Positions 1-7,105 of a DNA stretch of 13,407 bases are shown here, one piece after another (position 1 is the first letter of the stretch; each line of letters opens with the position of its first letter). Where the stretch lies: the NCBI GenBank assembly GCA_002284615.2, contig MU070234.1:36748-50154 (forward strand). The letters are read 5' to 3'. Below the pieces are notes generated by a model, which was not told where the DNA came from, searched no databases, and saw only the letters and a list, made by a program, of their open reading frames with translations. The position numbers were made by a program, and so were the translations under genes. The stretch comes from Dunaliella salina (taxonomy: Eukaryota; Chlorophyta; Chlorophyceae; Chlamydomonadales; Dunaliellaceae).

Positions 1-93
1 TGGTTAATAACTCCTTTCAGGGGTGCAAGTGATGCGCGCATGAAAAACACTTCTTTTCTGAAATGGGTGCAGAATGAATATTCCGTGAGTCGC

Positions 94-116
94 CTACATT
101 GTACAGTACAATGTAG
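94..116. repeat. Perfect 11-bp inverted repeat, 1-nt centre
   Basis: CTACATTGTAC at 94-104 and its exact reverse complement at 106-116 are separated by one A. A 23-bp near-palindrome could form a cruciform or be a dimeric protein-binding site, but no gene start lies next to it. Confidence 0.9.
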
Positions 117-1489
117 TTGTAGCAGACTGATACAAAGGGAGCCAGGAGGTTGTGGTGCAAGTCCGCCTGCTGCGCTACATTAGGGTAGGAAGGTGCCACA
201 ACATCATCCGGCCATCGGCTTGGGCTCAATCCTTATGGCCTAGTGCTTCTGTCGTGTTACAGATGCAGTCTGAGTCTTGGGGCACCAGGCTTTGGCCTGC
301 GGAGTGGCACCCCCAACACGAAAAGTGGACTTCAAACTTGGAATAAACGCATCGTATGACCAGCACTTCAGGATTTAAGCTGATCTCGGGCCACCTACTC
401 ATGCTGTTACATTGTCGTGCGAGATCAGTGTCACACACACATGACCAACCTGGGAGCACAGATCACTCTCTTTCCATCAGCTTTGAGTGAACCTGTCCTT
501 TGTGTGCATGGCATTTGGCACCTCTGCACGTTAAGCCGTCTATTCTCTAAACTGGAGCAAAACACTGCCTCCAGCACAAATAACGTTTTCCAACCGAATA
601 ACCAACATTCATGACCATAATTTAGCAATAACCAAGATTCAGCGTGACAGCATCAAATTTTGTCGGGGCACTGGGTAGCCTCCTTGTTGGGAGCGCTGGC
701 TATGGTGTGCTTCAGCAATATGAGGCCTGGGATGCCACTTCTAAACATCTTGGGTACTGTACTACCAGGTGATCATCCTGCACCCCTGAGGAAAATATTC
801 GTTTTCACAATCCCACTCCAACCCCGCATCTCCTCAATAATTATGTTTGACATTCCCGCACATTCCCGCAGGGGCAGACACCCCCTCTTGTCCACTTCAT
901 TGATCAGTGGAAAGATCGTGATATTTACCTGCATGCCTGGACCTGCCTTGCAAGTTGCACGCTGCTGCGCAAGCTTTTCTGGAACTTCTTTCTCCCTGCT
1001 TCCTGCTTCCCTTCTGCTGTGCCTCACTGAGGGCTTGAAGAAGCTATCAGGCCAGCTGATGACCTTTCCGTAGCCCTAGGGCCCGCACCCTCAAAAACAT
1101 TTTTTGGGGGGATGACATAAAAGTAGTACAGTATGCCTTTTCATCGCCACTGGTGCAGCGGGAGAAAGGATCCACGCCACAAGGCTGCAGCCCCCAATTG
1201 GCAGAGTTGCTGCCAATGAAAACACCTTTTACCAGACTTAAATAGTGTCAATTGATAATCTGGCTGGAAGTTGGCACACTGATTATAGCATGACAAACCT
1301 TCGTTTGGGAGGCAGCTTGCTCCCCAGCTCAGCCGTGTAGGGCTGCAACCCGGACAGCTTTGCTTTCTTTCATTTACCTCAATGTGAAGGAGCTTGCACT
1401 GACACTCCTGATCACATGTCTCCAACCTTCTGTATGCCAATGGTTTGTACTGACTTCCAACCCTCCAAACAATCTTCAAGCCCTGCTAT

Positions 1490-1511
1490 GTCGCCTCGGA
1501 GCTTAGGCGAC
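1490..1511. repeat. Perfect 7-bp stem, 8-nt loop hairpin
   Basis: GTCGCCT at 1490-1496 pairs exactly with AGGCGAC at 1505-1511 around an 8-nt loop. It has no T-tract and no adjacent gene, so it is listed as structure only. Confidence 0.8.
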
Positions 1512-1668
1512 GTGGCAAATTCCTGACTGTTAATACAAAATAATCATGGGTAATCTGTTTTGATTCCAAGACCAAAGATTTACCACCAACCCCCCAGATC
1601 CTCATCAGCTCTGTTTCTAGGTCTCTCCTATAGTAGGCTCCGAGGGCCTTCTGATGAGGCCACTGCTG

Positions 1669-1696
1669 GCTTGCTAGCTTGCTAGCTTGCTAGCTT
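1669..1696. repeat. (GCTTGCTA)n octanucleotide microsatellite
   Basis: About three and a half tandem copies of GCTTGCTA sit immediately before the first recognisable LINE-A sequence. It may mark the 5' truncation point or insertion junction of that element. Confidence 0.85.
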
Positions 1697-1761
1697 GTTC
1701 GTCAAGGGACCTTCCCTTAATGCAAGCGACCTCTGGCCTGCACAGACTTTTCTTTTCTTCT

Positions 1762-2154
1762 CCACCACTTGTTTGTGATGGTGAAGCACCTTACACAGAC
1801 TACTTTCGTCGCATCGAAAAGATGTTTGAAAAACACATCAACTTAAAAAAAAAACACATCAACACATTCAATGCTGCTGAGGAAGTTCTTAAATCTTGCC
1901 TGGCAAGCATGGCTTATGTACGTACATTTGCTCATCATCACCAAATGACACATTGTCTCCATGCTTGCCTATGGCTGTTCAAGACGTGCGTCATCCCAGC
2001 AGGCATGCCATACAGTGTACGCTAGTCAGGTGTGGGCAACCCTTCATCTCCAACGGGGGCTCAATCCCGGGATTGAGTTGGATAACGTCATTCAGAAGTG
2101 GCTGATGCGTTTCTTGAAATCCATGCTTGGGGTCAGACCCTCAACTCCTTGAAG
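1762..2154 (+). pseudogene. LINE-A reverse transcriptase, thumb/connection fragment
   Basis: The frame from 1762 reads through a short strand-turn segment (CDGEAPYTDYF), a lysine-rich insert, AAEEVLKSCLA and LWLFKTCVIPAGM. After a shift of frame it continues with YASQVWAT at 2018, then LDNVIQKWLMRFLKSMLGV and VRPSTPS, ending in a stop. Aromatic-A-x-Q-x-W followed by an L-x-x-x-x-x-K-W-L...LGV helix is typical of the region after the palm of LINE reverse transcriptases. The frameshift comes from about 10 extra bases (2008-2017) between AGM and YAS. The polymerase palm motifs are not present. Downstream, the usual sequence linking RT to RNase H is missing, so a deletion joins this fragment to the RNase H domain. 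Confidence 0.75.
1830..1863. repeat. 21-bp in-frame duplication inside LINE-A RT
   Basis: AAAACACATCAAC occurs at 1830-1842 and again at 1851-1863 with an A-rich 8-nt spacer. The 21-bp offset keeps the reading frame and adds a short lysine-rich insert. It resembles the other short insertions flanked by direct repeats in this window. Confidence 0.7.
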
Positions 2155-2171
2155 CATTTTGAGAGAGTGTG

Positions 2172-2500
2172 GGGAATGTGGATGGCAGCGCTGGGATAAC
2201 TACCACTATAACCAGAGCTGAATCGGCAGCAATTGCAGCCGCTTTCATTACCAATCATGCGAACGATGCATCAGACAGCCTCACCCCTCTCAAACAAGTA
2301 TGTAAACAACTTCTCTACCCTGTGAGACACCTGAGGCATATCCAAGGAGACTTTCTTTAAATGATTCCATACCTCATTAGCAACCCTCATATACAAAGAT
2401 TCAACTGTACAAAGTGAAGGCTCATGCTGGCATCGCTGGAAATGAATGTGCAGATACTGTTGCAAAACATCAGGCAAATCAAGCCAACAAGTGCAGACAT
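2172..2500 (+). pseudogene. LINE-A RNase H domain, frameshifted
   Basis: An RNase H fold is recognisable from its catalytic motifs in order: D-G-S (Asp codon 2181-2183), T-R-A-E-S (Glu 2220-2222), S-D-S-L (Asp 2274-2276), then, after a stop at 2358 and a frame change, K-V-K-A-H-A-G-I-A-G-N-E-C-A-D (final Asp 2453-2455). In active RNase H these four acidic residues bind the metals that cleave RNA in an RNA-DNA hybrid. Only about 12 residues separate the first Asp from the Glu, so most of the first three beta strands has been deleted. A stop follows shortly after the last motif, near 2509. The motif order makes the identification firm; the domain is dead. Confidence 0.88.
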
Positions 2501-2591
2501 GGCAGACATTGAGATCCCTGAAGCAGGTCCTGGCGGACTCCATTAACACGTATTTCTTGGCTAGCCAAGAAAAAAAAAGAGTGCTTGCCGC

Positions 2592-2699
2592 ATGTACATC
2601 TACAGGACCCCCACCTGCCCCCAGCTCACCCATCTCCCTAACCTTCAAGATGCTCTCAAATTCCACATGTATACTAAGCATCGCCTTTGCTATGCCAAT
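2592..2699 (+). pseudogene. LINE-A linker, left part, cut by the TIR element
   Basis: The frame reads LPNLQDALKFHMYTKHRLCYAN up to 2699, where the 878-bp TIR element begins. The sequence resumes on the other side at 3582 with LYSYYQNLLPH. I know no named domain here; it is assigned to LINE-A by position and because the two halves join in the same frame once the insert and one target copy are removed. Confidence 0.6.
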
Positions 2700-2725
2700 G
2701 GTCGTCTCCACGAACGGACCCCCCC
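2700..2725 (+). repeat. Left terminal inverted repeat
   Basis: Begins GGTCGTCTCCACGAACGGAC and ends in a C7 run. It matches the reverse complement of 3552-3577 at 25 of 26 positions. A GTCTCA hexamer 15 bp inside (2741) is matched by one about 5 bp inside the right repeat, suggesting weaker subterminal similarity. Confidence 0.9.
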
Positions 2726-3551
2726 AAGTCAAGCCAAACTGTCTCAATTAACGTTTTCCGCCCTAACTCAGCAACCCCTGCACCATTCTTGGACCTGAGA
2801 GGTGCGCTGGATAGCTAATTTTTAATCTACAATATGGTGTCATGATGGTGGGGTGAGGTGCAGCGAGTGGTCAGCAGGAACGGAGAACGTAAATTCAACC
2901 TTCAAAAAGCTCATGCCGTTCCCCAGCCGCTTCACCAATCCGCGACCTGGAAATTCCAAAAATCATCTTTGTGTTGCCCTCGAACCTGGTGCTGAGCTGG
3001 GCCGGTCTGAGCCCCGGACCTGGGTTCCACTGCAAGTCAATCGACTGTGAGAGTGGGCCAATTTTCAGCCAGACAAATGATTGAGCCCATTTAAGTTTCA
3101 ATAGAGGCGGTGTATTGGCCCTCAAAACCGTGCCAAATTGGGGACAGGGATGAAGGTGGAATGAAGACTGACGTCTCCTGTCGGACCATGCCAGTGCGCC
3201 TGGAGCTCTCATGAGCACACCTTGGAGAACCTAGGTCAGCAAGGTATGTGTTATGAACATTAATATCTCCTTCCCTTGTGCAGAGGGAGATGCAAGTCAA
3301 GTACGCATCATGATCAGCAGTCTTCAAATTTGAACCAAGGTGGCAACTCTTCCAAAATATTTATTTATGAAATATCTTGAGGAAATAACTGGCCGAAAAC
3401 AGCCTGATTCAGGGTGTCCGAAAATTCAGAGCAAAACGAGATTCAAGACGAGGTGGAGTTTGCACCTCAGGGGAATTTCAGAGCATTAATTGGGCCACCC
3501 TAAATGCTCAGACGGTAGGAAATCGTGTTGGAAAGCGAAGTGAGACTGGTA

Positions 3552-3577
3552 GGGGGGGTCCGTTCGTGGGGACGACC
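3552..3577 (-). repeat. Right terminal inverted repeat
   Basis: A G7 run followed by TCCGTTCGTGGGGACGACC; reverse complement of the left repeat with one mismatch at the eighth position from the outer end. Confidence 0.9.
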
Positions 3578-3581
3578 CAAA

Positions 3582-4031
3582 CTCTACTCTTATTATCAAA
3601 ACTTATTACCGCATCTACATATGGAAAAATCAGCAATGCCTTCAGAAATATGCCCAACATTTTTGTACCCATGAAGGTACCATCCAGCAATATTGCGCGC
3701 ACAGGCATCCTCTACAATCAAAAACATGTCCGTTTTCCCTGCAATACCGCACAGGCATAGTCTACAATCAAAAGCATGTCCGTTTTAAAAAGGTCTACTA
3801 GACCTTAGTAGTACTGACCCAAAGTGCCCTCTCCCAGGCTGCCATCGTTTGGACAGTGCGCTCCACATGCTCTCAGGCTGTCAGAACCATATCATCTCAA
3901 ACAAGAAAACTGAACGCCTTAACATTGCAGGCAGAATGGTTACAAAAGCACTCAGCAGAAGCCCTGTGGGAGCAGGCCTGGTCTATGTAGACAAAGGGAG
4001 CAATTTCAAGCTTGAACCTCCAACTCCCTAC
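3582..4031 (+). pseudogene. LINE-A linker and CCHC zinc-knuckle-like segment
   Basis: The piece opens with LYSYYQNLLPH, shifts frame and continues GKISNAFRNMPNIFVPMKV, then TGILYNQKHVRF (present twice because of a local duplication). A third stretch reads C-P-L-P-G-C-H-R-L-D-S-A-L-H-M-L-S-G-C: a C-x4-C-x7-H-x4-C arrangement (Cys 3825 and 3840, His 3864, Cys 3879), followed by an E-R-L-N-x-A-x-R helix. LINEs with restriction-like endonucleases have a CCHC motif followed by an R-H-N-like helix just before the nuclease core, so this is read as that region. First Cys spacing is four residues rather than the usual two or three. Confidence 0.65.
3688..3786. repeat. Direct duplication of 39-47 bp inside LINE-A
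   Basis: 3698-3736 (beginning CGCACAGGCAT and ending TGTCCGTTTT) is repeated at 3748-3786 with about three differences. The similarity extends weakly a few bases leftward, and the copies are separated by about 11 nt. The offset of 50 bp breaks the frame. Confidence 0.88.
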
Positions 4032-4116
4032 TAGGTAGTACGCATGCCTCATACAGAAATATCTTTAAGTACTTCTTCCCAGAAGCCTTCCAGAAAGGAA
4101 AAGACTCGACTCAATT

Positions 4117-4650
4117 CGACCATATGCTATTTTGATCACCCCTAAAAATGCCAAGCCTACTTCTAACAGTGTATCTCCTACCCATTCACATCACGCTTTG
4201 CGCACATCCACATGGAGGACCACACAATTTAGATGCGTGAGGCAACCCCATGAAGTTCATGCAAATGATCGCCATGTGCACCGAATAGAAATGAAGTTCT
4301 GTGAAGACACAAGGCCAGAGCGTCAGTTGAACGCGGCCAAGCAGCAGCATGTAGACCCCTGCAAATTTTCAAGCGCTGGAGCTAAAACAATTCACCCTAT
4401 TCCATTGGGTGATTGGTGGAACTATTTATATTGAGCAGAAAGCAACAGCTAGATCTGGATCACCAACGTGTCACTAGGCGTGCCCAACAACTTCATGCCC
4501 TTTCTGTTCAAGATGCCCACAAACTCGTTTCCACACATCACGCTGTTGAAAACAAGAGTACTTCCAGCCAGCTTCTAGAGCCAAGTGCTTCTAGTAACTT
4601 TCCAGGTCCCCATAAGCATGTCTCGTCTCTTTTCTTGTGGTGGAGGGGGC
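4117..4650 (+). pseudogene. LINE-A C-terminal PD-(D/E)xK-like nuclease remnant
   Basis: The frame from 4117 reads R-P-Y-A-I-L-I-T-P, and about 50 residues later V-H-R-I-E-M-K-F-C-E-D-T-R-P-E (Glu 4288-4290, Lys 4294-4296). A hydrophobic strand with E-x-K after an upstream [R/K]-P-D is the signature of PD-(D/E)xK nucleases, including restriction-like endonucleases of some LINEs, which nick target DNA to prime reverse transcription. Here the expected Asp is Tyr (TAT at 4123-4125), which would inactivate it. The spacing from P-Y to E-M-K is longer than in R2-type enzymes, so the nuclease label is tentative. A frameshift near 4413-4434 leads to a helical tail (QQLHALSVQDAHKLVSTHHA) fading out around 4650. 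Confidence 0.55.
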
Positions 4651-4722
4651 TTGCGGCTCTTCATGAGCCAATGTGTCTCCTCTTCCTTAATTGATGTAGG
4701 GAGAGTTTCTCTGCCTACATTG

Positions 4723-4780
4723 TTTTTCTTTTCTTTTCTTTTCTTTTCTTTTCTTTTCTTTTCTTTTCTTTTCTTTTCTT
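4723..4780. repeat. (CTTTT)n pentanucleotide microsatellite
   Basis: About eleven copies of CTTTT. It lies about 80 bp after the last recognisable LINE-A coding sequence, so it may descend from the simple-repeat 3' tail of that retrotransposon. The lysine/glutamate-rich minus-strand frame across it is a translation of the repeat. Confidence 0.95.
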
Positions 4781-5028
4781 GGAACGTGGGATGCACGAAA
4801 TACTATGCACACACCAGCGATTTGTTGTTAGTTACACAGGTGCAGTACCTTTCCCCCCTTGCTGAAACCAAACGCCCATGGAGGCAAATCAAGGTATTAC
4901 AAGGTGTTGGCCAAAGTTGAAGACATGGGGTGGCTGAAACCGAATCATGCGTTTGAAAGGATTTGATCTTGCCTTTCCATCATTTCACAGAAGAAGGGAT
5001 TTGTGATCAATGTTTCAAAGTCGGAAGC

Positions 5029-5089
5029 GGTGCACTTCAATTACAAGGTTTACAAGGGAACATAACCTTCAGCCAGGTGCACTTCAATT
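5029..5089. mobile_element. 33-bp insertion flanked by 14-bp direct repeats
   Basis: GGTGCACTTCAATT at 5029-5042 is repeated exactly at 5076-5089, enclosing 33 bp (5043-5075). Removing one repeat plus the insert restores the LINE-B frame across KSEAVHFN into SKGSNVPTF, so this is a genuine secondary insertion. The insert has short internal inverted ends (AAGGTTTA / TAACCTT) and is present again, inverted, at 5739-5771. Confidence 0.82.
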
Positions 5090-5317
5090 CAAAGGGTTCA
5101 AATGTTCCCACTTTCACGCTCGGCGGAGAGCAACTCTTTCGATCTTTCGATATGAGTCATTTGGTATGTTGTTTACAAAACAATTTGATTCCCTTGCCTC
5201 TTCTGAGCATATGTGTGCACCTTTTTTGGCTGGATGTCGTCGTTTTAGGCAACTTGGGGGTGACTATGAGCTGGCAGATAGGCCTCACACTGTACTGTGG
5301 TTGACTAAGGCATATGC

Positions 5318-5363
5318 TCTTCCTGCATGTAAATCTAAATCTAAATCTAAATCTTCCTGCATG
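5318..5363. repeat. (TAAATC)n insertion flanked by 12-bp direct repeats
   Basis: TCTTCCTGCATG at 5318-5329 recurs exactly at 5352-5363 around a 22-bp tract of TAAATC units. Deleting one 34-bp unit restores the LINE-B frame from AYALPA into CMCASQ. Confidence 0.85.
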
Positions 5364-5465
5364 CATGTGTGCTAGCCAAATGTAGGTACTAGATCCAGGA
5401 GCTGAGATGGCATGCTCAATTCAAACCGTTCACTTGTGTTCATTGAAGCGTACCCTCGGAGTTTA

Positions 5466-5582
5466 TTACAAAGACTGATTAAATTGGTCTGGTTACAGGC
5501 CTCTAAATCTCCGCTCAGCTGCCCTTGTAAGCGGATAAAGCGATGTAACCTTACCTTACGAAGACTGCACCAAGTTGGTCTG
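5466..5582. mobile_element. Short TIR element (about 64 bp) between imperfect direct repeats
   Basis: Imperfect copies of a 26-27 bp sequence (TTAC-R-AAGACTG...TTGGTCTG) flank a roughly 64-bp core. The core begins GGTTACA (5491-5497) and ends near TGTAACC (5544-5550), a 7-bp perfect terminal inverted repeat. It separates the LINE-B segments ending LKRTLGV and starting SWSVLRECG. The flanking copies differ by several bases, so this insertion may be older than its neighbours. Confidence 0.65.
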
Positions 5583-5738
5583 TGCTGCGTGAATGCGGGT
5601 TTGAACCACTGCAATTGTGTTAGTTCCGAGCAGCTGTTGGGTGTTTTTCGTTCCTTCCAACACCAAGCCACTGAGACTCATGATTGTTTTGTCTCAAAAT
5701 CGTTGGTTTCTTTCGACACACCGAGCAGCCAAACTATC

Positions 5739-5771
5739 TGGCTGAAGGTTACTTTCCCTTGTAAACCTTTA
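5739..5771 (-). repeat. Inverted copy of the 33-bp insert
   Basis: TGGCTGAAGGTTA...TTCCCTTGTAAACCTT matches the reverse complement of 5043-5075 at 29 of 33 positions. No flanking direct repeat is evident here. Confidence 0.85.
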
Positions 5772-5945
5772 CATCATTTTACATGTTCCATTCCCTGTTT
5801 GAATACTTGCCGTAGCTCGACAAACAAGGAGACCAGTCATTCATCGAGTCAAGACACAATATGCATGTACAGAGTTTCACCAAGCTTGGCTGAAATATGA
5901 TGCTGCATGAGCATGTTCCGCCAATGCCTGATCAGCCAAGATATA

Positions 5946-6043
5946 GGGCTAAAGGCCTCTTGCATCCCTATTCCTTTCCGGAGGTTGGGGGTGTGATTAC
6001 GCGAGGGTGCCCGCTTGAGGCAAATACAGCGATGTACCCTTAC
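5946..6043. mobile_element. Possible longer relative of the 5491-5555 element
   Basis: The left end (GGGCTAAAGGCCTCT) resembles GGTTACAGGCCTCT of the earlier element. The right end (GCCCGCTTGAGGC...AGCGATGTACCCTTAC) resembles GCCCTTGTAAGCGG...AGCGATGTAACCTTAC. The interior differs and is about 35 bp longer. The terminal inverted repeat is poor here. Confidence 0.45.
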
Positions 6044-6846
6044 TCTGCAATCCCTATTTCCCATCCCCTATTGCTCCTGTTGTGATCTCTACTTTACATC
6101 CGGAGGTTACAAAAAACTTTGCGCTAGTGGAGTCGTTAAGCAAAAAACAGCGCATTCCCAAAAAGCTGTTCCGTTGGGAAATTGGTCTGTTGGCCTAGAT
6201 CAGGATGGCATGCATCGTAATAAGTATGGGCAGGTCAAAGCAAACAAAGCGTCTTTGGCAATTGTAAGGTTAAAAGAGTACAGAAGAATGTGTGAGACGC
6301 ACCGACTTCACTCACATAAAAAAACAGAGGAAGCAGAGAGGCATTAGGAACGTGTTCTGAAGTTCCTCATTTCGGGCAGCTTCAAATTGAGGATCCAAAG
6401 CAGCGCATGTACAAAAGGAGTTCCATGTCAAATTGACACAACATGCTGCTTGTTAGTGAAGCGAATTCACATGATCAGCCATTGCAATTCCGGTTCTTTG
6501 TACAACAATAAACACCACACCAAGCCAATTAAAAATACATTTCTCAAGCCACTGAGTGGATTGCAGCATGCGAGTGCAGTGGTGAGGAAAGCACCTCGAC
6601 ACAGTTGCTGACCCTACACATGTGATCCTGCACCTGCACAAATTCTTACGCTTGCGCTACCAGACAAGCGCGATTGATGCCTCATTGCCAAAAAATAAGA
6701 TGCAGCTTGCCTTTTGGAGTGAGCACTTCACCGAGAACATCCCTAGAGGTACAGACCTACACACGAGGCCAAAGCAGCCCTTCCATGCACACATCAAAGC
6801 ATGAAAAGATGCGACCTTCAGGAAGCAATACCTTGCAAGCATAACG
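6044..6846. other. Unassigned stretch
   Basis: Nothing recognisable. A plus-strand frame at 6015-6347 is open for 110 codons and ends in a charged, lysine/arginine-rich stretch, but has no family motif, no convincing start context and no splice signals. The decamer TCCGGAGGTT occurs near 5967 and 6099. It may be decayed LINE-B 3' sequence or intergenic DNA. Confidence 0.4.
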
Positions 6847-6851
6847 TTACA
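6847..6851 (-). promoter_or_regulatory. Candidate TGTAA polyadenylation signal
   Basis: TGTAA on the minus strand, 24 nt past the candidate stop codon at 6876-6878. TGTAA is the usual chlorophyte poly(A) signal, but the implied 3' UTR would be unusually short, and a 5-mer occurs often by chance. Confidence 0.3.
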
Positions 6852-6875
6852 AAAATCCATACACACAGGGCTGCC

Positions 6876-6943
6876 TTACAGCAGTTCACTCTCAATGTAA
6901 GCCCGGGGCACGCTGCGCGCTTTTGGTGATGGCAGCAGCACGC
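6876..6943 (-). CDS. Candidate terminal exon, minus-strand gene
   Basis: After a pyrimidine-containing tract and the acceptor AACACAG, the frame reads VLLPSPKARSVPRAYIESELL and stops at TAA (6876-6878). It has 21 full codons preceded by two bases of a split codon. It looks like a polar C-terminal tail. No family is recognised. It is placed on the same strand as the better exons upstream, but phase continuity with the 7488-7558 candidate cannot be shown, so another exon or a different join would be needed. Confidence 0.35.
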
Positions 6944-6989
6944 CTGTGTTCTGCTCAATCCAAACACGGTGCAGAGGCAGGGCTTGTGC

Positions 6990-7105
6990 GGTAACAGACC
7001 TGCAAGGTCACAAGGTTACAAGGCCTCCAGTCAAAACGACTGACTGCTAGCCTGATCATAAAAAAAGGAGAATTCCATGGAGGAAAGGAGGTAACAGCCC
7101 TGCAA
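6990..7105. repeat. Direct repeat, 16 bp, 100 bp apart
   Basis: GGTAACAGACCTGCAA (6990-7005) and GGTAACAGCCCTGCAA (7090-7105) differ at one base. On the minus strand both read as ...TTGCAGG, i.e. acceptor-like sites. Just upstream on that strand is a strong pyrimidine tract and acceptor (CCCTTTTCCAG, exon side beginning 7160) whose exon I could not define. Confidence 0.7.

Larger units (their letters stand above)
1..1668. other. Unassigned non-coding stretch
   Basis: No reading frame here looks like a protein family I know. The longest frames (a plus-strand frame at 660-1073 and a minus-strand frame at 1141-1479) have no domain motif and no exon-like boundaries. The visible structure is two perfect inverted repeats (94-116 and 1490-1511) and a small tandem copy of the decamer CATTCCCGCA near 850-870. 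It may be intergenic or a large intron; the sequence does not decide. Confidence 0.5.
2700..3577. mobile_element. 878-bp non-autonomous DNA transposon with 26-bp TIRs
   Basis: The two ends are inverted copies of a 26-bp sequence (2700-2725 and 3552-3577) with one mismatch; each starts GGTCGTC and ends in seven C on its inner side. Flanking tetramers CAAT (2696-2699) and CAAA (3578-3581) fit a 4-bp target-site duplication with one change. The interior has no transposase-like frame, so this is a MITE-like or deletion derivative. It interrupts LINE-A, which dates it as the younger insertion. Superfamily cannot be assigned: the tetramer is imperfect and I do not recognise the termini. Confidence 0.82.
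1700..4700 (+). mobile_element. LINE-A: degraded non-LTR retrotransposon, 3' part
   Basis: This span reads, with frameshifts, as consecutive pieces of one non-LTR retrotransposon polyprotein: end of the reverse transcriptase (about 1762-2154), RNase H (2172-2500), a linker (2592-2699 and 3582-3800), a CCHC zinc-knuckle-like segment (3825-3881) and an E-x-K-containing C-terminal domain (4117-4650). RNase H followed by a restriction-like endonuclease recalls the algal Dualen/RandI group, but that family name is an inference. The catalytic RT motifs and the N-terminal endonuclease are absent, so the copy is 5'-truncated. It also carries stops, frameshifts, duplications and a nested TIR element, and is certainly non-functional. 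The left end is placed at the octamer repeat, and the right end before the CTTTT tract is approximate. Confidence 0.8.
4985..5660 (+). pseudogene. LINE-B: second reverse transcriptase remnant
   Basis: Pieces in order: QKKGFVINVSKSEAVHFN (RT motif with K-S-E just after the palm), SNVPTFTLGGEQLF, FGMLFTKQFDSLASSEHMC, ELADRPHTVLWLTKAYALPA, CMCASQ, GAEMACSIQTVHLCSLKRTLGV and SWSVLRECGFEPLQL. K-S-E-x-x-x-F-N, the F-G-M-x-F strand and the L-R-E-C-G-x-E-P-L-Q motif are characteristic of LINE reverse transcriptases of green algae and others. The residues differ from the equivalent part of LINE-A, so this is another family. Frames change repeatedly, each time at or near a short insertion flanked by direct repeats (5029-5089, 5318-5363, 5466-5582). 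Upstream palm motifs and everything after 5660 are not recognisable. Confidence 0.8.

Noticed and set aside
660..1073. 137-codon plus-strand frame with hydrophobic segments
   Set aside because: No family motif and no splice or start evidence; the opposite strand is equally open for a part of it.
4575..4796. Lysine/glutamate repeat protein on the minus strand
   Set aside because: It is a translation of the (CTTTT)n microsatellite.
5043..5075. The 33-bp insert as a spliced mini-intron (GTTTAC...TTCAG)
   Set aside because: The GT-AG span would be about 25 nt, too short for known spliceosomal introns.
5090..5106. tRNA T-arm-like GGTTCAAAT
   Set aside because: It lies in the LINE-B coding sequence (SKGSNVP) and no D or anticodon arm can be found at proper distance.
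5330..5353. Telomere-like TAAATC repeat
   Set aside because: Green algal telomeres are TTTAGGG or TTTTAGGG type; this lacks the G run and is only about four units inside a LINE.
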